Shown in pieces: positions 32,572 to 35,972 of a stretch of 35,972 nt of DNA. This stretch comes from Ignavibacteriae bacterium HGW-Ignavibacteriae-2. Lineage in GTDB: Bacteria; Bacteroidota; Ignavibacteria; Ignavibacteriales; Melioribacteraceae. Position 1 is the stretch's first letter. Each line of letters begins with the position of its first letter. The position numbers and the translations under genes are program-made. The DNA lies in the NCBI GenBank assembly GCA_002839805.1, contig PGYT01000027.1:1-35972 (forward strand), given 5' to 3'. The notes below the pieces were generated by a model that saw only the letters and a list, made by a program, of their open reading frames with translations, was not told the DNA's origin and did no database searches.

Positions 32572-35500
32572 CTATTTAAGCAGCAACATTTTTTTAGTTT
32601 GCGAGAAATTATTCCCGGAAAAGTTATAGAAATATATTCCTGAAGATAAATTCGAAGCATTAAAATCAACAGTATAAATTCCCGCTTTCTCATATCCATC
32701 GATCAAGGAAGTTACTGATTCACCCAGAATATTATAAACTGTTAATTTATAATTTCCGGCCGATGGAATACTCACCTTTATTTGCGTGGTTGGATTAAAA
32801 GGATTTGGATAGTTTTGATCCAAATTGAATTCTGTTGGAATTGTTTCATCAGTATTCACTGCAGTAGTTGGTTTATTTACAGCCCATCTTAAATCACCTA
32901 AAGCTTCCCCATCATCGGCAGAATTATACATAGTTGAACCTTCTAAAAGGGTAAAATCCCCTGTTGACACATCAGCATACATAGGATCTACATCAAATAC
33001 AACATATGCTCCCATACGAAAAGCTGAAGAATCGTGTATAGAAATAGAGCCAACATTATAGAAATTAGTATAGTCTATAACAGATGCACCATAAATTAAA
33101 ATAGTTCTATTATGGGGTTCAATTGTATTTGAAAATATAGAGTTTTTAATTTCCGCATTAACTACGTAACGAGGTCTAATCATCTCGGCACGAAGTCTTC
33201 CTAAGTTGTTAAAAGTACAATGATTTACTTTAAATACTACTTCATTTCCTTGAATATAAATGCCTTCAGTATTTGTATCATACATCGTTGAATTACTAAT
33301 CTCGAAGTATTTTACTGTATTATCTGCGTCTTTTATTCTTATTCCTTCTTTGCCGCTATTGTACATTATACAATTTGTAAACATTACTGTATCAGCGAAT
33401 GCTTTGCTGTATCCTCTAAAAAAGTTACCGTTAGAATTATCCGGATAAACATCATGAAGAATGCAGTCATCAACAAATAAATTATATAACCCATCAACTT
33501 GTTCAGCTGATTTTAATAAATATTTTGCTGGTGTAGATGTGCTTGAGATACCATCGAGATCCAAACCTTTTAAATAGAGATTTCCGCCGGTTTTAATTTC
33601 AAAAAGAAATCTTGTAGTTGCCAAAGGATTAACATTTTTTAAAACTGGTTTTGTTGAAAGACCTTCAGCCGCTCTTACAGTTATTGTTTTGTCAACATAT
33701 AGTAAACTATCCAATAAATAGTCACCACTTTCTGTAAGCTCAATAATATCTCCGCTGTTTGCTTTTACAAGAGCTTCATAAATGGAGTTTCGCGCTGCGG
33801 TAACATGTATAACATTTAAGTCCGTATTCGGAGTATTGGTTGCCCACCTTAAATCACCCAATGCTTTACCATCATCAGCAATATTATATAGTGCAGAGGT
33901 CCCTAATAAAGTGAAGTCCGCATTTGCATGATCGGCATACTGAGGGTCGACTTCAAATAATACATTTTCACCCATCTGAAAATTTGCCGGATCATTAACT
34001 ATAATTAAACCAACATTGTAAAAGTCACAATAATCGATCACTGATGATCCGTAAATTACAATTGATGTGCTATGCGGCACCGGTGTATTTGAAAAAATGC
34101 TGTTTTTAATTTCGGCATCCAAAATATAACTTGGTCTAATCATATTTGTCTTATTATAGCCGAGATTATCAAAAGTACAATGATTTATTCTAAACTTAAC
34201 TTTGTCTCCCTGAACATAAATAGCCTCAGATTTAGTATTGTACATTGTGGAGTTGCTAATCTCAAAGTATTTTACAGTATTATCTGCATCTTTTATTCTG
34301 ATTCCTTCTTTGCCGCAGTTATAAAGAACACAATTAGTAAATTTTACACTATCAGCAAAAGTATCTCCATATGCCCTAAAAAAATTGCCATCTGAACCGG
34401 AAACAACATCACGGAGAATACAGTCATCGACTATTAGCTTATATTTTCCTGAAACCGAACTTGCGGTTTTGATGAGATATTTGGCAGGTGTTTCCGTATC
34501 GGCCATTCCATCAATATCCAGTCCTTTAAGAAATAAATTGCCTCCTGTTTGAATTTCGAATATGTATCTGGTACTAAGATTCGGATTGTTATTTTTGATA
34601 ATTGGTTTTGAAAGAAGATCTTGAGAAGCCACTATTGAGATTGTTTTATCAATAATCAGCAGGCTATCCAATAAATATTCACCACTTTGAGTTAGTTCCA
34701 GAACATCTCCATTTTTGGCAACTTTCAATGAATCATACAGTTCATTGTGCGCTAAGCCAACCTTGTGAATTTTAGGAATAAAAAGTTTTTTTTGTGCAGC
34801 TTTAGGATCGCCGATGGGACCGCCATTTTCGGCATAGTTATACAGTGGCGAGGATTCCAATATTGTAAAGTTTCCATTTTCCCTATCTGCGTATTGCGGA
34901 TCAACGTTAAATAAAACATTTTCACCAAAATCGAATACTGAGGTATCATGTATATCGATAGCGCCGACATTATAGAAATCGCAATAATCTACTATTGAAG
35001 CTCCGTAAATCAGTAATGCGCGCGTTTGAGGTTCTGGTACATTCGAAAAGATTGTGTTTTTGATTTGCGAGTCAGTTATAAATCTCGGTCTTACCATATC
35101 ATGATGCATATAACCCAAGTTATCGAATGTACAATGATTTACCCTAAAAATAACATTGTTCCCCTGAACATAAATACCTTCATGACCGGTATTAAACATA
35201 GTGGAATTTGATATTTCAAAATAATTAACTTGATTATCTACTTCTTTTAATCTAATTCCCTCTCTACCGCTATTATATAGCAAACAATCATTAAAAATTA
35301 CAGAATCAGCATATGTATCAGCGTACGCAATAAAAAAGTTACCGTTCTCATCTCCGGTATTAACATCACGCAGAATGCAGTCGTTTACAAACAATTTATA
35401 CGAGCCCACAATTGAACTCGCAGTTTTGATTAAGTATTTAGCCTGAACTCCAGATCCGGAAGCACCATTTAGGTCAAGTCCCTCAAGTGTGAGATTTCCT

Positions 35501-35793
35501 CCGGTCTTAATTTCAAATAAAAATCTTGTACCTATAGATGGATTATCAAATTTGATTATTGGTTTAGTTTTTAATTCTTCTGCAGCTTTAACGGTTATCG
35601 TTTTATCAATATATAAGAGGCTATCCAGTAAATATTCACCACTTTCAATTAATTCTAAAACGTCACCATCTTTAGCATTCAATAATGCGTCATAAATTGA
35701 ATTTTGCTTACTCAGAACAGGTATAACATTTTGACCATATATATCTCCAGCTAAAAAAGCAGATATCAAGGTCATAAAAATAAATCGTTTCAT
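32572..35793 (-). CDS. Secreted triple beta-helix protein with T9SS type A sorting domain
   Basis: 1073 residues: signal peptide (1-20, ending IYGQ); three tandem repeats of 319 residues (from 31, 350 and 669); and a type IX C-terminal sorting domain from about 987 (FNLDQNYPNPFNPTTQIKVS to QTKKMLLLK). Each repeat begins NSIYDAL..KDGDVLEL, continues YLLDSLLYIDKTITV and GGNL.L.GLDL.G, then a run of short beta rungs (DCILRDV, YFEISNSTM, GIYVQGN, NHCTFDNLG, KN.IFSN, DFYNVG), the pattern of DUF4957/DUF5123-like right-handed parallel beta-helices. Such proteins bind or cleave polysaccharides; no catalytic residues can be assigned. It is exported through the outer membrane and probably anchored. GGGG precedes the ATG and a strong terminator follows. 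Confidence 0.9.
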   Translation of the reverse strand: MKRFIFMTLISAFLAGDIYGQNVIPVLSKQNSIYDALLNAKDGDVLELIESGEYLLDSLLYIDKTITVKAAEELKTKPIIKFDNPSIGTRFLFEIKTGGNLTLEGLDLNGASGSGVQAKYLIKTASSIVGSYKLFVNDCILRDVNTGDENGNFFIAYADTYADSVIFNDCLLYNSGREGIRLKEVDNQVNYFEISNSTMFNTGHEGIYVQGNNVIFRVNHCTFDNLGYMHHDMVRPRFITDSQIKNTIFSNVPEPQTRALLIYGASIVDYCDFYNVGAIDIHDTSVFDFGENVLFNVDPQYADRENGNFTILESSPLYNYAENGGPIGDPKAAQKKLFIPKIHKVGLAHNELYDSLKVAKNGDVLELTQSGEYLLDSLLIIDKTISIVASQDLLSKPIIKNNNPNLSTRYIFEIQTGGNLFLKGLDIDGMADTETPAKYLIKTASSVSGKYKLIVDDCILRDVVSGSDGNFFRAYGDTFADSVKFTNCVLYNCGKEGIRIKDADNTVKYFEISNSTMYNTKSEAIYVQGDKVKFRINHCTFDNLGYNKTNMIRPSYILDAEIKNSIFSNTPVPHSTSIVIYGSSVIDYCDFYNVGLIIVNDPANFQMGENVLFEVDPQYADHANADFTLLGTSALYNIADDGKALGDLRWATNTPNTDLNVIHVTAARNSIYEALVKANSGDIIELTESGDYLLDSLLYVDKTITVRAAEGLSTKPVLKNVNPLATTRFLFEIKTGGNLYLKGLDLDGISSTSTPAKYLLKSAEQVDGLYNLFVDDCILHDVYPDNSNGNFFRGYSKAFADTVMFTNCIMYNSGKEGIRIKDADNTVKYFEISNSTMYDTNTEGIYIQGNEVVFKVNHCTFNNLGRLRAEMIRPRYVVNAEIKNSIFSNTIEPHNRTILIYGASVIDYTNFYNVGSISIHDSSAFRMGAYVVFDVDPMYADVSTGDFTLLEGSTMYNSADDGEALGDLRWAVNKPTTAVNTDETIPTEFNLDQNYPNPFNPTTQIKVSIPSAGNYKLTVYNILGESVTSLIDGYEKAGIYTVDFNASNLSSGIYFYNFSGNNFSQTKKMLLLK
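32836..33789 (-). repeat. Beta-helix repeat 3 (residues 669-986)
   Basis: Third copy of the internal repeat, opening NSIYEALVKANSGD. It shares the stretch from RIKDADNTVKYFEISNSTMY exactly with repeat 2, but its N-terminal third (RFLFEIKTGGNL) is closer to repeat 1. Confidence 0.85.
33790..34746 (-). repeat. Beta-helix repeat 2 (residues 350-668)
   Basis: Second copy, opening NELYDSLKVAKNGDV. Exactly 319 residues (957 bases), the same length as repeat 1, with no net indel. It ends in GDLRWATN, shared with repeat 3 but not repeat 1. Confidence 0.88.
34747..35703 (-). repeat. Beta-helix repeat 1 (residues 31-349)
   Basis: First copy, opening NSIYDALLNAKDGDV directly after the signal peptide. 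The end differs from the other two (PIGDPKAAQKK in place of ALGDLRWA), so it is the most diverged at its C-terminal edge. Confidence 0.88.
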
Positions 35794-35923
35794 TTTTACC
35801 CCGACAGTTGAAAAAAAGTGATTGTATATTAATTCGACAGTATAACATTATGATCTGTGAGAAATTCAGCGAGGAATTGAGGATCTTATTATGTGATTTG
35901 TTAAAAATCATAAAATATTAAGT

Positions 35924-35953
35924 TGTATGACAACATACATATGATGACATATG
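35924..35953. repeat. Two adjacent inverted repeats upstream of the beta-helix gene
   Basis: TGTATG-ACAA-CATACA (35924-35939) is followed by CATATG-ATGA-CATATG (35938-35953), the two sharing two bases. They lie about 130-160 bases upstream of the beta-helix protein ATG, at the window edge. They could be operator sites or chance in AT-rich DNA. Confidence 0.35.
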
Positions 35954-35972
35954 CAATATAACAATCGTAGTG

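Noticed and set aside
1-35972. CRISPR arrays, insertion sequences, prophage or defence genes
   Set aside because: No short regularly spaced repeats, transposase, integrase, nuclease or toxin-antitoxin signature was found on either strand.

Overview
This 36-kb window is AT-rich bacterial chromosome. It most likely comes from the Ignavibacteria/Chlorobi side of the FCB (Bacteroidota) superphylum. The evidence is a type IX secretion C-terminal sorting domain with the NYPNPFNP signature on a large beta-helix protein, a decayed second copy of such a tail, a TonB-dependent receptor with a CarboxypepD-like N-terminal domain, a 2-oxoacid:ferredoxin oxidoreductase, and [FeFe]-hydrogenase maturases, which together point to an anaerobic or facultative lifestyle. 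The genus assignment is inference. Several promoters read as ordinary sigma-70 boxes (TTGACA-17-TATTTT) rather than the TTTG/TAnnTTTG type of classical Bacteroidetes.

Layout. 1-413 (-): 5' part of a TonB-dependent receptor. 633-1979 (+): phosphohexomutase GlmM. 2080-3490 (-): TPR lipoprotein plus DUF58 protein. 3589-6032 (-): hydG-hydE, radical-SAM maturases of the [FeFe]-hydrogenase H-cluster. 6279-7223 (-): LD-carboxypeptidase. 7392-7838 (-): broken T9SS-sorted protein tail. 8139-8951 (-): PlsC-like acyltransferase. 9028-9447 (-): tRNA operon Pro-Arg-His-Glu with its own promoter, a GC-rich leader and a terminator. 9673-12855 (+): a Lol-type lipoprotein-export ABC transporter (two permeases and LolD). 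12870-15367 (-): nrnA-like DHH phosphoesterase and leucyl aminopeptidase. 15492-18360 (-): korA-korB. 18564-21982 (-): nadE-dsbD. 22167-23527 (+): PspC-domain and LiaF-like membrane proteins. 23524-28288 (-): a tight six-gene run pcm-miaA-atuA-atuA C-terminal domain-prfB-MGMT-like. 28463-30314: small secreted, membrane and unknown proteins. 30467-31843 (-): aldehyde dehydrogenase. 31844-32571: non-coding. 32572-35793 (-): 1073-residue secreted protein of three 319-residue beta-helix repeats and a T9SS tail.

Most of the window is core metabolism and cell-envelope housekeeping. I found no CRISPR array, insertion sequence, prophage, toxin-antitoxin pair or recognisable defence system, and no clear candidate for a wholly new multi-gene system. 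The observations most worth checking are: prfB, whose programmed +1 frameshift site carries UAA instead of the usual UGA; the GC-rich leader of the tRNA operon; the mosaic triple repeat of the beta-helix protein; and small unrecognised proteins at 29.2-30.3 kb.
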